Shown here: one piece after another, positions 1 through 7,675 of the stretch
Numbering within the stretch: the stretch's first letter is position 1
How the letters are laid out: the number at the start of each line of letters is the position of its first letter
Source of the DNA: an uncultured Planctomycetota bacterium
Lineage (GTDB): Bacteria; Planctomycetota; Planctomycetia; Gemmatales; HRBIN36
Direction: 5' to 3'
NCBI GenBank assembly: GCA_937944855.1
Contig: CALFAY010000001.1
Coordinates: forward strand, 1-64,000
DNA length: 64,000 nucleotides
Position numbers and translations under genes: made by a program
The notes under the pieces: model-generated
Database searches by the model: none
Told to the model about the DNA's origin: nothing
Seen by the model: only the letters and a program-made list of their open reading frames with translations

Positions 1-1310
1 GGGGGGGCCCCCCGTCCGGCGTCGCGGACTTCTTCCAACTCCCGGGCCAGTTGTTCGATGTCGATCTGATGGCGTGCGGCGATTTCCTTGGCCTTGGCCG
101 CCGCCACCTGCTCGCCGCTCTTGGCGATCAGCTCCCGCACCTGAGCCGCCTCGCTGTCCATGTTCAGGTCGAAATCCCGCACTTGCCGTGTCCATTGCCG
201 GTTGCGGTATTCCAGCCGGGCCAGAGCATCGGCTTCCTGGCTGCCGGAAAGCGGATATTCGATGACGCCGTCGCTTAGCAGCGGGAACGGCACTTCAGCC
301 CGGTCCACTCCGGCGATACTGAAGCGGACGAAGACGACGTTCTTGTAGGTGTCTTTGGTCCGGACCCGGCCGCGGGCATCGGTGGTCAGTTCTTCGGATT
401 GCAGGGCCTCGAACCCGCTGGGGAAGACCTTGACGCCGCAGCCAGCCAGCGGCTCCCGCGTGACGGCGTCCACGACCCGCAGTTGCAGCGGCGCGCGGGT
501 CGTGCCCAACTTCAATGCCCGATAGCCGAGGAGTTGTCGATCCGGCTTCGTTTTGATCGGATCGCGGTAGCGGCTGAACAGCCGGGTCGTGCATTCGCCC
601 TGGCGAACGTCGGAGACCACCAAGTAGGCGTCGGGAACGGGAATACCCTGCGGTTTTCCGTCTGGACCCAGGCGGATTTCGGAGAGGGCGAAGATCTCTC
701 CGGTGCGGACAGCCACCGATTCCGGATCGTTCAGTCCAGTACCTTTGAGAAGCAGTTGCACGGTGCGGATGTCCACTCGGCCGATCTGGCCGACCATGCC
801 GAAATCCTGGGCGATCGTCAACGCCACCAGGCGAGCCACCCAGGGACGGTCCGGCGTGTGTGCCTTGCGCAGCGGACTGACCAGGGCCGTCGAGCCGTCC
901 ACCTGCCGGGCCTGCACGGTGTATTGCCCCTCCTCGTAGCCGATCCGCACGAAGTGGACCTTGGTATCGTCAATGGTGTATTTGCGGTTGTCCAGCGTGC
1001 TCCAGCCGCGCTGAAGGATGTCCTGCATGAGCGGATGGTCCGGCTCCGCTTCGACCTTGCACAAGGCGCCGAGGTCGCGCTGAAGAGCGTCGCGGACTTC
1101 ATCCCGGACCCGGGCAGCGAACACGGGGGTCAGCAGCGGATGTGCGTCCACATGGATGACCAGTTTGAGTTGATAAGGAGCCTTGCTCCACTCCCCGACG
1201 GCGGCAGCGAAAGCGGCGGACGGTCCCGACGCCGGCGGCTGTTGACACCAAGCTGTCACCGGGACCAGGCCAAGGACGGCGAGAAGAATCGCGGCCAGCA
1301 CACGCTTCAT
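1..1310 (-). CDS. Secreted protein of unknown function, 3' end outside window
   Basis: The frame is open from an ATG at 1310 to the window edge, about 436 residues without a stop, so the C-terminus is missing. It starts with MKRVLAAILLAVLGLVPVTA followed by WCQQ, a Sec-type signal peptide. The middle part is polar with no motif I recognise. Around residues 300-370 the text (VVDAVTREPLAGCGVKVFPSG, then a Gly/Arg-rich turn) resembles carboxypeptidase-regulatory-like beta domains, which are common in secreted planctomycete proteins. The last visible part is Glu/Arg-rich and probably helical. The start lies 29 bp after the aroA stop on the same strand, so it is probably the last visible gene of the asd-truA-aroA operon. 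Function unknown; an envelope or extracellular role is inferred from the signal peptide only. Confidence 0.75.
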   Translation of the reverse strand, partial: MKRVLAAILLAVLGLVPVTAWCQQPPASGPSAAFAAAVGEWSKAPYQLKLVIHVDAHPLLTPVFAARVRDEVRDALQRDLGALCKVEAEPDHPLMQDILQRGWSTLDNRKYTIDDTKVHFVRIGYEEGQYTVQARQVDGSTALVSPLRKAHTPDRPWVARLVALTIAQDFGMVGQIGRVDIRTVQLLLKGTGLNDPESVAVRTGEIFALSEIRLGPDGKPQGIPVPDAYLVVSDVRQGECTTRLFSRYRDPIKTKPDRQLLGYRALKLGTTRAPLQLRVVDAVTREPLAGCGVKVFPSGFEALQSEELTTDARGRVRTKDTYKNVVFVRFSIAGVDRAEVPFPLLSDGVIEYPLSGSQEADALARLEYRNRQWTRQVRDFDLNMDSEAAQVRELIAKSGEQVAAAKAKEIAARHQIDIEQLARELEEVRDAGRGAP

Positions 1311-1339
1311 GATCGTCCTCTCGGAGGCAGGGCCGTTCG

Positions 1340-2635
1340 TCAGCGGCGAAGCTGTTCCAGATCGGCAAAGAACTCGGGATACGTCTTGGCCACGCACTTC
1401 GGATCGCGGATCGCCATGCCCGGACGCCGCAACCCCAGAAGCGCCAGGCTCATCGCCATGCGGTGGTCATTGTAAGTCTCGAAGACCGCTGGACGCAAGG
1501 GACGCGGCTGAATGGTCAGGCCGTCGCTGCGTTCTTCGACCTCGACGCCGGCCCGCCGCAGTTCCACCGCCAGGGCCGCCAGACGGTCGGTTTCCTTGTA
1601 GCGGATGTGGCCGACGTTGCGGATGGTCGTGGGTCCGTCTGCGAAACAGGCCACGGCGGCCAGGGTCATCACCGTGTCGCTGACGGCGTTCATGTCGGCG
1701 TCGATGCCGTGGAGTGGACCGCCGATGACGGTGATGCCCTGATCCGAGCGGACCACCTGGCAGCCCATCTGTTCCAGCAGATCGACGAAATGCACGTCGC
1801 CTTGCAAGCCATCATAAGGCAGATCGGCGACGGTGACGGTGCCTTCCGCGATCGCTGCTGCTGCGAAGAAGTAGCTGGCCGCGGAAGCGTCCGGTTCGAT
1901 CCGATACTCCTGGGGAGCGGAATGCGTGGGCCGATGCAGCACGAAGACCGGACCAGGCAGTTCATCCACCTGGTGGACGCCGAACTGTCGCAGCATCGCC
2001 ACGGTCATCGCAACGTAAGGCTGCGACACCAGCAGTCCGACGATCTCGATGCGGATCGGGCCGCGAGCCAGCGGCGCAGCCATGAGCAGGCCGCTGAGAA
2101 ACTGGCTGCTCGTGTCGCCCCGCAATCGCACCGTCCCGCCCGCCATGCCGCTTGCCTCGACGATCACCGGCGGACAACCGTTACCGTGCTCCGAGTATGC
2201 CTGCACTCCCATCTGCTGAAGCGCATCGAGGAGGTCGTACATCGGCCGTTGCCGCATCCGCTCCACGCCGTCGAGGCGATAGCGGCCTTTGCCCAGGGCG
2301 ACCATTGCGGTCAGAAACCGCATCGTCGTCCCCGAATTGGCACAGAACAAATCGGCCTCTTGAGCCGGGATCACGTCGGAGCCAGGCGGAAGGATGACGC
2401 GGATTTGATGGTGTTTCCAGTCAGCGTCGATGCCAAAGCCGAGATGCTTCAGGGCCTCGGCCATGATTTCGGTATCTTCGCTCCGCAAGGCTCCGTGCAG
2501 CCGGCACTCACGGTTGGCGTACAGAGCGGCCAGGACCATCGCCCGGTTGGTGATGCTCTTGGAGCCGGGCACCCGCACCACCGCCCGGGGAGGACGGTCG
2601 AGCGGCTGGATCGGCAGAGGATCGGGAAGGTTCAC
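1340..2635 (-). CDS. aroA: 3-phosphoshikimate 1-carboxyvinyltransferase (EPSP synthase)
   Basis: Cytosolic enzyme of the shikimate pathway that joins phosphoenolpyruvate to shikimate 3-phosphate. The 431-residue length is normal for the family. Visible signatures are the N-terminal substrate loop VPGSKSITNRAMVLAAL (about residues 22-38), a DASAASYFFAAAA segment near residue 245, a SDTVMTLA segment, and the C-terminal YNDHRMAMSLALLGLR with the DHRMAM signature. The start is GTG at 2635, which shares a GTGA overlap with the truA stop, so translation is probably coupled. It sits third in an asd-truA-aroA-secreted protein operon. Confidence 0.97.
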   Translation of the reverse strand: MNLPDPLPIQPLDRPPRAVVRVPGSKSITNRAMVLAALYANRECRLHGALRSEDTEIMAEALKHLGFGIDADWKHHQIRVILPPGSDVIPAQEADLFCANSGTTMRFLTAMVALGKGRYRLDGVERMRQRPMYDLLDALQQMGVQAYSEHGNGCPPVIVEASGMAGGTVRLRGDTSSQFLSGLLMAAPLARGPIRIEIVGLLVSQPYVAMTVAMLRQFGVHQVDELPGPVFVLHRPTHSAPQEYRIEPDASAASYFFAAAAIAEGTVTVADLPYDGLQGDVHFVDLLEQMGCQVVRSDQGITVIGGPLHGIDADMNAVSDTVMTLAAVACFADGPTTIRNVGHIRYKETDRLAALAVELRRAGVEVEERSDGLTIQPRPLRPAVFETYNDHRMAMSLALLGLRRPGMAIRDPKCVAKTYPEFFADLEQLRR

Positions 2636-3411
2636 GGCGATCTGTCCTCCGCCTGAAGCGGCCGTGCGGCCTGCGCATACTCGACCCGGACCAGGAACAA
2701 ACCCTGGGGCGGAGCGGTCGGGCCCGCCTGTCGGCGGTCATGGGCAGCGAGGATTTCCGCCATTTTCTCCACGGGCCAGTAACCGCGGCCGATGTTGACC
2801 AGCGTGCCGACGATGCTGCGGACCATGTTGTACAGAAAACCATCGGCTTCGACTTCGATCCAGAGCAGGTCGCCAAGTCGGCACACGCTCAGCCGCGTGA
2901 TGGTCCGAACGCTCGATTGCCGGTTCGGCCATTCAGTTTCAAAGCTGTGGAAATCGTGGGTGCCGACGAGCACCGACGCCGCCTGCCGCATGGCCTGAGC
3001 GTCCAATCTGCCGTAGGGAATGTGCCAGCAGTAGCGGCGGAGGAACAGATCGGGCACCTTGCCGTCGTGGAGGACGTAGCGATACAGTTTGCGGACGGCA
3101 TCACGGCAGGCGTCGAAATCAGACTCGGCCTCTTCGACGTCACGGATGACAACGTCGGTGGGCAGATGGGCATTCAGCCCCCGCAGCAGGACGCTGACCG
3201 GATGCCGGGTCTGGGTGCGGATGTTGACGACCTGGCCCAGAGCGTGGACGCCGGCATCGGTGCGTCCCGCGGCGTTGGCGAAGACCTTCTCGCCGGTCAG
3301 ATCCCGAAAGGCGGTTTCCAGCGTTTCCTGCACGGTCCGCTGGTTCGGCTGCGTCTGCCAGCCGTGGAAGTCGGTGCCCTCGTAGCTGACGACCAGTTTC
3401 AGGTTCCGCAT
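2632..3411 (-). CDS. truA: tRNA pseudouridine(38-40) synthase
   Basis: Isomerises uridines 38-40 in the anticodon arm of many tRNAs. The 259-residue protein opens with KLVVSYEGTDFHGWQTQ, typical for TruA, and carries the catalytic motif AAGRTDAGVHALGQVV with the conserved Asp near residue 53. A later FHSFETEW segment and the C-terminal FLYNMVRSIVGTLVNIG are also family hallmarks. It begins 3 bp after the asd stop and overlaps the aroA start by four bases, so it is the middle gene of this operon. Confidence 0.97.
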   Translation of the reverse strand: MRNLKLVVSYEGTDFHGWQTQPNQRTVQETLETAFRDLTGEKVFANAAGRTDAGVHALGQVVNIRTQTRHPVSVLLRGLNAHLPTDVVIRDVEEAESDFDACRDAVRKLYRYVLHDGKVPDLFLRRYCWHIPYGRLDAQAMRQAASVLVGTHDFHSFETEWPNRQSSVRTITRLSVCRLGDLLWIEVEADGFLYNMVRSIVGTLVNIGRGYWPVEKMAEILAAHDRRQAGPTAPPQGLFLVRVEYAQAARPLQAEDRSP

Positions 3412-3414
3412 GAT

Positions 3415-4455
3415 TCAGCGGGCCGGGGCGAGTTTTCGACCGACGCGGCCCCGGGCCAGAAGCGCCTCGGCGATTTGCACGGCGTTGGTGGCCGCTCCCT
3501 TGCGCAGGTTGTCGGCCACGACCCACAGATTCAGTCCATGCGGCACGGTCGGATCCTTGCGGATGCGGCCGACGAAGGTTTCGTCCCGGCCTTCGGCATG
3601 GATCGGCAGCGGCACGACGCCGGCGGCGTAATCGTCCAGCACGACCACGCCAGGGGCACGCCGCAGGGCTTCCCGTGCCTGTTCGACCGTGATCGGCTTG
3701 TAAAACTCGACGTTCACCGCTTCCGAATGGCCGGTGCGCACCGGCACCCGCGCCGTCGTCGGACTGACCAGGATGCTCTCGTCGCCGAGGATTTTCCGCG
3801 TCTCGCGGATCATTTTCCATTCCTCTTCGGAATAGCCATCCTCGCCGAGTTTCCAATCGTGCGGCAGCACGTTGCCGGCAAGCCGATCGCGATGGGCCTT
3901 GACCGGCGGCAGCGGTTCGCCCCGGCCCAACGCGGCGATCTGCGCGTCCAGTTCGCACAGGCCCGTCGCTCCCTTACCGGACGACGCCTGATAGGTGCAA
4001 ACGACGATCCGCTTGATGCGGGCCAGATCGTGCAGCGGCTTCAAGGCCACCACCATCTGGATCGTGGAACAGTTCGGATTGGCGACGATGCCCTTGGGAA
4101 TCCGGTCCAGAGCGTGCGGATTGACTTCGGGCACGACCAACGGCACGTCCGGATCCATCCGCCACGCACTCGAGTTGTCCACGACGATGGCCCCAGACCG
4201 GGCCGCGATCGGACTCCATTCCCGGCTGACCGAAGCAGGCGTGCTGGAAAGGACCAGGTCCACATCCTCGAACGCTTCGGGCCTCAGCGGCTCGACCTGA
4301 TAGGTCCGTCCCGCGAACTCCACCGGCTTGCCAGCGCTGCGTTCCGATGCGAGGAACTTGATGGACCGCAGCGGCACCCGCCGTTCGATCAGCAATTGCC
4401 GCATGACGCAGCCCACAGCCCCTGTCGCGCCAACAATCGCGATGCTTGGATGCAC
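3415..4455 (-). CDS. asd: Aspartate-semialdehyde dehydrogenase
   Basis: Makes aspartate semialdehyde from aspartyl phosphate for lysine/diaminopimelate, threonine and methionine synthesis. The dinucleotide-binding turn IAIVGATGAVGCVM is at the N-terminus, the active-site region GIVANPNCSTIQMVVAL contains the catalytic Cys near residue 130, and the later VPVRTGHSEAVNVEF segment carries conserved Arg and His. The frame is open up to 4506, but I choose the GTG at 4455: it gives a 346-residue protein with the nucleotide-binding strand at the right place, and GGGAG lies about 9 bases upstream. First gene of the operon with truA and aroA. Confidence 0.95.
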   Translation of the reverse strand: MHPSIAIVGATGAVGCVMRQLLIERRVPLRSIKFLASERSAGKPVEFAGRTYQVEPLRPEAFEDVDLVLSSTPASVSREWSPIAARSGAIVVDNSSAWRMDPDVPLVVPEVNPHALDRIPKGIVANPNCSTIQMVVALKPLHDLARIKRIVVCTYQASSGKGATGLCELDAQIAALGRGEPLPPVKAHRDRLAGNVLPHDWKLGEDGYSEEEWKMIRETRKILGDESILVSPTTARVPVRTGHSEAVNVEFYKPITVEQAREALRRAPGVVVLDDYAAGVVPLPIHAEGRDETFVGRIRKDPTVPHGLNLWVVADNLRKGAATNAVQIAEALLARGRVGRKLAPAR

Positions 4456-5213
4456 AGTCAGACTCTCCCACAAGATGGCTCCCGAATCGCCCTGGCAGCT
4501 TCGCATTGCCCCTGCCCGGCCTTTCGGTCAGCGCGCCACTAAGGAGATGGCTTAGGCTGGCCGTACCGCTTCGGCAAGTTGGAGCCGAGGTAAGCTCGCA
4601 TGGCAGCAGGGGACTCATCACGGCCAACGGAATGAACCGAAGCCTTTACTGTTCGACGGGCATGCCAAGGATGACCCAACCTGCGGGATCATGTTTATAG
4701 CCATGTTCGATTTTGAAGTCTGAGGACTTTGGTTCCACATGTTTGCGCCAGGTAAGGTTGCGTATATTGGCCTGACCGCACTCTGACTAGCCTTCTTAAA
4801 TCAAGCCGCCAGAACAGCGCAAAAATCGTCGCAACAACCAGCGCAATCGCGGGGACCGTAGTGAAGGCCAGAGTAGGAAGCTGATTAGGAATCCCTTGTT
4901 TTGTTAAAAAGATTCCGCACCGGGCTGAAATATGTACACAAATGAACTGTCCGAATTGGATTACAAAGCTGTCCGTTCTTGGCCGGAATTTTGCAAGTTT
5001 TGGACCCAAGAGACGCAGAAGCTGAAAGACTAAACCGGCTGCGGCTCGGCATCCCAATCGAGGCCGCGACGGGTGTCCGGACGCATTTTTTTCAGCAGCC
5101 GCTTGACACGGCCCGGGCAAGCGGTTCTACTAACTTAGCTTGGTCAGTGGAGGCCACGGGAGCATCGCACATGCCATCGTCACCCTGTTTGCGGCCTCCT
5201 TCGGCACTGCGAG
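4456..5213. other. Gene-poor stretch upstream of asd
   Basis: About 760 bp in which I find no convincing gene. It contains patches richer in A+T (around 4690-4980) than the flanking operons. A minus-strand frame at 4695-5120 contains one hydrophobic run but has no ribosome binding site and no recognisable family, so I did not call it. Together with the recombinase relic just after it, the stretch looks like decayed accessory DNA. Confidence 0.5.
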
Positions 5214-5422
5214 CGGTACTACGGCTATTACGGGTTGGTGATGCAAGCGATCACAGCTGCGGTACGCCGGGCCGGGCTATCCAAGCGGGCCGCCAGTCCT
5301 TTCGACTCAGTTTCGCCACCCCTTTGGTGGAACCGGGCCACGATATTGGCACCGTCCCAGAGTTGCTGGCGCATGAGGGTGTCAGCAGGACTATGATATA
5401 TAATCATATGTTAGCCCAATGA
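5214..5422 (+). pseudogene. Tyrosine recombinase (integron-integrase-like) C-terminal relic, frameshifted
   Basis: Two overlapping frames together read like the C-terminus of an XerC/integron-integrase-type tyrosine recombinase. The first frame gives [22 protein letters not shown], matching the segment before the catalytic box. The next part, in another frame, gives [20 protein letters not shown] and then [20 protein letters not shown]. These match the usual HTLRHSFATHLL..GYDIRTVQELLGH..V.TTMIYTHVL pattern, keeping the Arg and the catalytic Tyr but replacing the first His by Gln. The frame change is near 5300. No N-terminal part is visible upstream, so this is a truncated, inactive fragment marking an old insertion. 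The recombinase assignment is fairly safe; the integron subtype is an inference. Confidence 0.7.
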
Positions 5423-5482
5423 TGAGGTGACCGAACGAGACACTTACTAACCAGCATCGTCGCTCTTGTCTTTCTGAGCACA

Positions 5483-5755
5483 GTGCCCTCGGTCCTACAT
5501 GCCCAGCGGGCCGCTATTGAGTGGGAGATTCTCAACCAAGAGGTCCAGGAATTGTACCGTGCGGGCAAGTATGACCGCGCAGTGGTGGTCGCACAGAAGG
5601 CCCTACAGGTCGCCGAGAAGAATGTCGGCCCCGAACATCCCGCTGTGGCGACGAGCCTTGAGAATCTCGCGGCTTTGTATCGAGCCACAAATCGTGGTTC
5701 GGAGGCGGAGGCGCTGGAGCAGCGCGCGGCCAAAATCCGCGCCAAGAAGCGGTGA
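5483..5755 (+). CDS. Short TPR (kinesin-light-chain-like) protein, start region damaged or unusual
   Basis: The frame holds one clear TPR unit and part of another: LYRAGKYDRAVVVAQKALQV and then EHPAVATSLENLAALYRATN, the classic pattern of tetratricopeptide proteins. The same frame is open upstream to 5426 and reads like a hydrophobic signal peptide (LLTSIVALVFLSTVPSVLHA), but there is no ATG, GTG or TTG before the GTG at 5483, which falls inside that signal. A GTG at 5428 with a plausible beginning lies in another frame, so a small indel near 5440 probably separated the start from the body. It lies just after the recombinase relic. Role unknown; TPR domains mediate protein contacts. Confidence 0.5.
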   Translation: MPSVLHAQRAAIEWEILNQEVQELYRAGKYDRAVVVAQKALQVAEKNVGPEHPAVATSLENLAALYRATNRGSEAEALEQRAAKIRAKKR

Positions 5756-6191
5756 TGCCAACTGAGAACCAGTTGCAGCGGAGGGCACTTCGCAGCCCGC
5801 CGCTGACGCTGGGCGGGTAAGCTTACTTCGCCCCCGGCAGGGCGTGTAGCGGTTCTGAGATTCGCCGCTCACCTAGCCCTGCCGCGGTTGAGCGCTGTCG
5901 TTGCGCGACAACCATGGAAACAATCGGGCGATGGGCGAGGTTGTTGTACGGGCCGGTCGGGGCCGTGGCCATCGAGAGCGTGCCATCGCGGTCATCCTCG
6001 CCTGGGGCATCGGGGGAGCCGCCCGGAGGAGCGGCAAAAACGCCGTCAGTGTGACGTGCTTTAGCCGCCGCGACGCAGCATGAAGGCAGAACCAAGCGGA
6101 AGCGAAATGAAATGCGGAACAGGACGATTCTTGGCAATGCCTGGTTTTCCCAAGGATCTTGATCCGTGTCTGAAAATGAGCAAGCAGACAG
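5756..6191. other. Intergenic stretch between TPR gene and tRNA
   Basis: About 435 bp without a gene I can support. A short hairpin with arms CCCGCC (5796-5801) and GGCGGG (5812-5817) lies soon after the TPR stop but lacks a T-run, so it is not a clear intrinsic terminator. Small frames on both strands here show no family features. Confidence 0.45.
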
Positions 6192-6263
6192 TGGGACCGG
6201 CAGGATTCGAACCTGCAACCAAGGGATTATGAGTCCCCTGCTCTGCCGTTGAGCTACGGTCCC
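6192..6263 (-). tRNA. tRNA with anticodon CAU, probably tRNA-Ile2 (lysidine type), possibly elongator Met
   Basis: Read on the minus strand the acceptor stem is GGGACCG pairing with CGGTCCC, followed by discriminator A. The D arm contains AGCTCAACGGCAGAGC, the anticodon loop is CTCATAA (anticodon CAT), and the T loop is GGTTCGAATCC. CCA is not encoded. The anticodon arm and variable region (GACTCATAATC then CTTGGTTGC) look more like bacterial tRNA-Ile2 than elongator Met, but the assignment between the two cannot be settled by eye. Confidence 0.93.
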
Positions 6264-6417
6264 TTTTCTAACCAGTCATGCCATTCTCGGATCGGAAGTC
6301 AGGTCTTGGCCCGAGCGGCTTCGTCGCCGTTTGGCCTCGGCTCCCGAACCCGATCGGCACTTTTGACTGCGTTATGAAGAAGTATACAGCCCGCTGAGTG
6401 CCTTTTGAAACCTCCGC

Positions 6418-7650
6418 TCAAACCGTCGGACTTCGGCGGGGCCGGAGCATCAACATTACCATCCACACCACGCCCACGCCGCCGACTGCTGCTGCCGTGC
6501 CGAAGGCCGCCACCGGATAGCCGGCCTGAAGCAGATAGCCGACGTAGAAGCTCGACGCCATGTCGCCGATGGCGTTGGCACAAGCCAGAATTCCGAAGCC
6601 GAGACTCCGCAAGTCGCGGGGAAGCAGATCGGCGGCCACCGCTTTCTCCAGCGTTTCCTCGACGGAAATGTAAACGCCGGACAGGACGATGGCCGCTACC
6701 AGGATCGCCAACGCCTGTCCATGCACGGCCAGAAGCAGGTTCGTGAAGACGCCCAGACCGTAGCCGCCCACGAGAATCGGCATCTTCCGCCGCCGGTCGC
6801 CGAGCCAGCCGAATGGATAGGCACTGATGGCGCTGATGGCGTTGTGCATCATGTAGAGCAGCACGGCCACGGAGAGCGTCCCTGCTGCGGTCGTTTCCGT
6901 ACCACCCATGGCCTGGGCCGCCAAGAGCACCAGGAAAGTGCGGGAAAAATCACCCAGGCCGAACAGGATCACGCCGATGAGAAATAACCAGAAGCCCATC
7001 GGGAAGCGGGCCAGACTGGCGAAGGCAGAGGCGGGGGCGGAGTCGGCAGCGGGTTTGGCGGACCGCTCGCGGGTAAGGAAGAAGAAAAGGCTGGCCGCGG
7101 CCAACCCGGGCAAAGCCGTCCACAAGATGATGGAGCGGAACTCCCAGCCTGCCCACAGAAGCAGAGCGGCCAGAAGCGGACCCCCCACCGCCCCCAGCAT
7201 GTCGCCGGCTCGTTCCAGACCGTAAGCCCGGCCGTAATGCGTCGCTTCCACGGCGTCGGCAAGAAGGAAATCCCGCAGCGGCGAGCGGAAGCCGCGTCCG
7301 ACCCACGCCGCGCTGCGAAGGGTCAACACCGCCGCCAGACTGCCCACCAGGCCGATGCCGAACGTCCCCAGCGTCGTCACCAGATACGCGAGCGAGGCCC
7401 ACGGCTTTTTGTGCTGCACGTGATGTCCGACATAGCCGCCTAACAGCTTGGAAATGCTGACCAGAAAGTCGGCCGTGCCTTCGATCAACCCCAGGGCGAA
7501 CGCTCCCAGGCCGATGCCGGACAGGTAGAACGGCAAAACCGCCGTCGCCATCTCGTGACTGACATCGGAAAAGAACGTCGCCAGCACGATGCCCAGGACG
7601 GTGCGATTGATCCAGTGGAACCGGTGTGGGGGCTTGGAAAGGTTCATCAT
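6418..7650 (-). CDS. MFS transporter
   Basis: A 410-residue integral membrane protein with about twelve hydrophobic segments and no signal peptide. The short basic loop between early helices (GGYVGHHVQHKKPW) and the region WVGRGFRSPLRDFLLADAV fit the major facilitator fold, as does the repeat in the second half (YPFGWLGDRRRKMPILVGG). The substrate cannot be told from sequence. It starts with two consecutive ATGs at 7650/7647, 25 bp after the stop of the PHP-type hydrolase gene on the same strand, so the two are probably co-transcribed. It may import or export a product linked to that hydrolase, which is only inference. Confidence 0.9.
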   Translation of the reverse strand: MMNLSKPPHRFHWINRTVLGIVLATFFSDVSHEMATAVLPFYLSGIGLGAFALGLIEGTADFLVSISKLLGGYVGHHVQHKKPWASLAYLVTTLGTFGIGLVGSLAAVLTLRSAAWVGRGFRSPLRDFLLADAVEATHYGRAYGLERAGDMLGAVGGPLLAALLLWAGWEFRSIILWTALPGLAAASLFFFLTRERSAKPAADSAPASAFASLARFPMGFWLFLIGVILFGLGDFSRTFLVLLAAQAMGGTETTAAGTLSVAVLLYMMHNAISAISAYPFGWLGDRRRKMPILVGGYGLGVFTNLLLAVHGQALAILVAAIVLSGVYISVEETLEKAVAADLLPRDLRSLGFGILACANAIGDMASSFYVGYLLQAGYPVAAFGTAAAVGGVGVVWMVMLMLRPRRSPTV

Positions 7651-7675
7651 GGGCTTGTCGCTTGTCCGGGTTGGG

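Noticed and set aside
399-1475. Plus-strand frame of 358 residues
   Set aside because: Antisense to the signal-peptide-bearing gene at 1-1310 and the end of aroA.
4695-5120. Minus-strand frame of 141 residues with one hydrophobic segment
   Set aside because: No ribosome binding site, odd composition, no family features; it lies across decayed DNA and the recombinase relic region.
5823-6218. Minus-strand frame of 131 residues overlapping the tRNA
   Set aside because: It begins inside the tRNA gene and has no family features.
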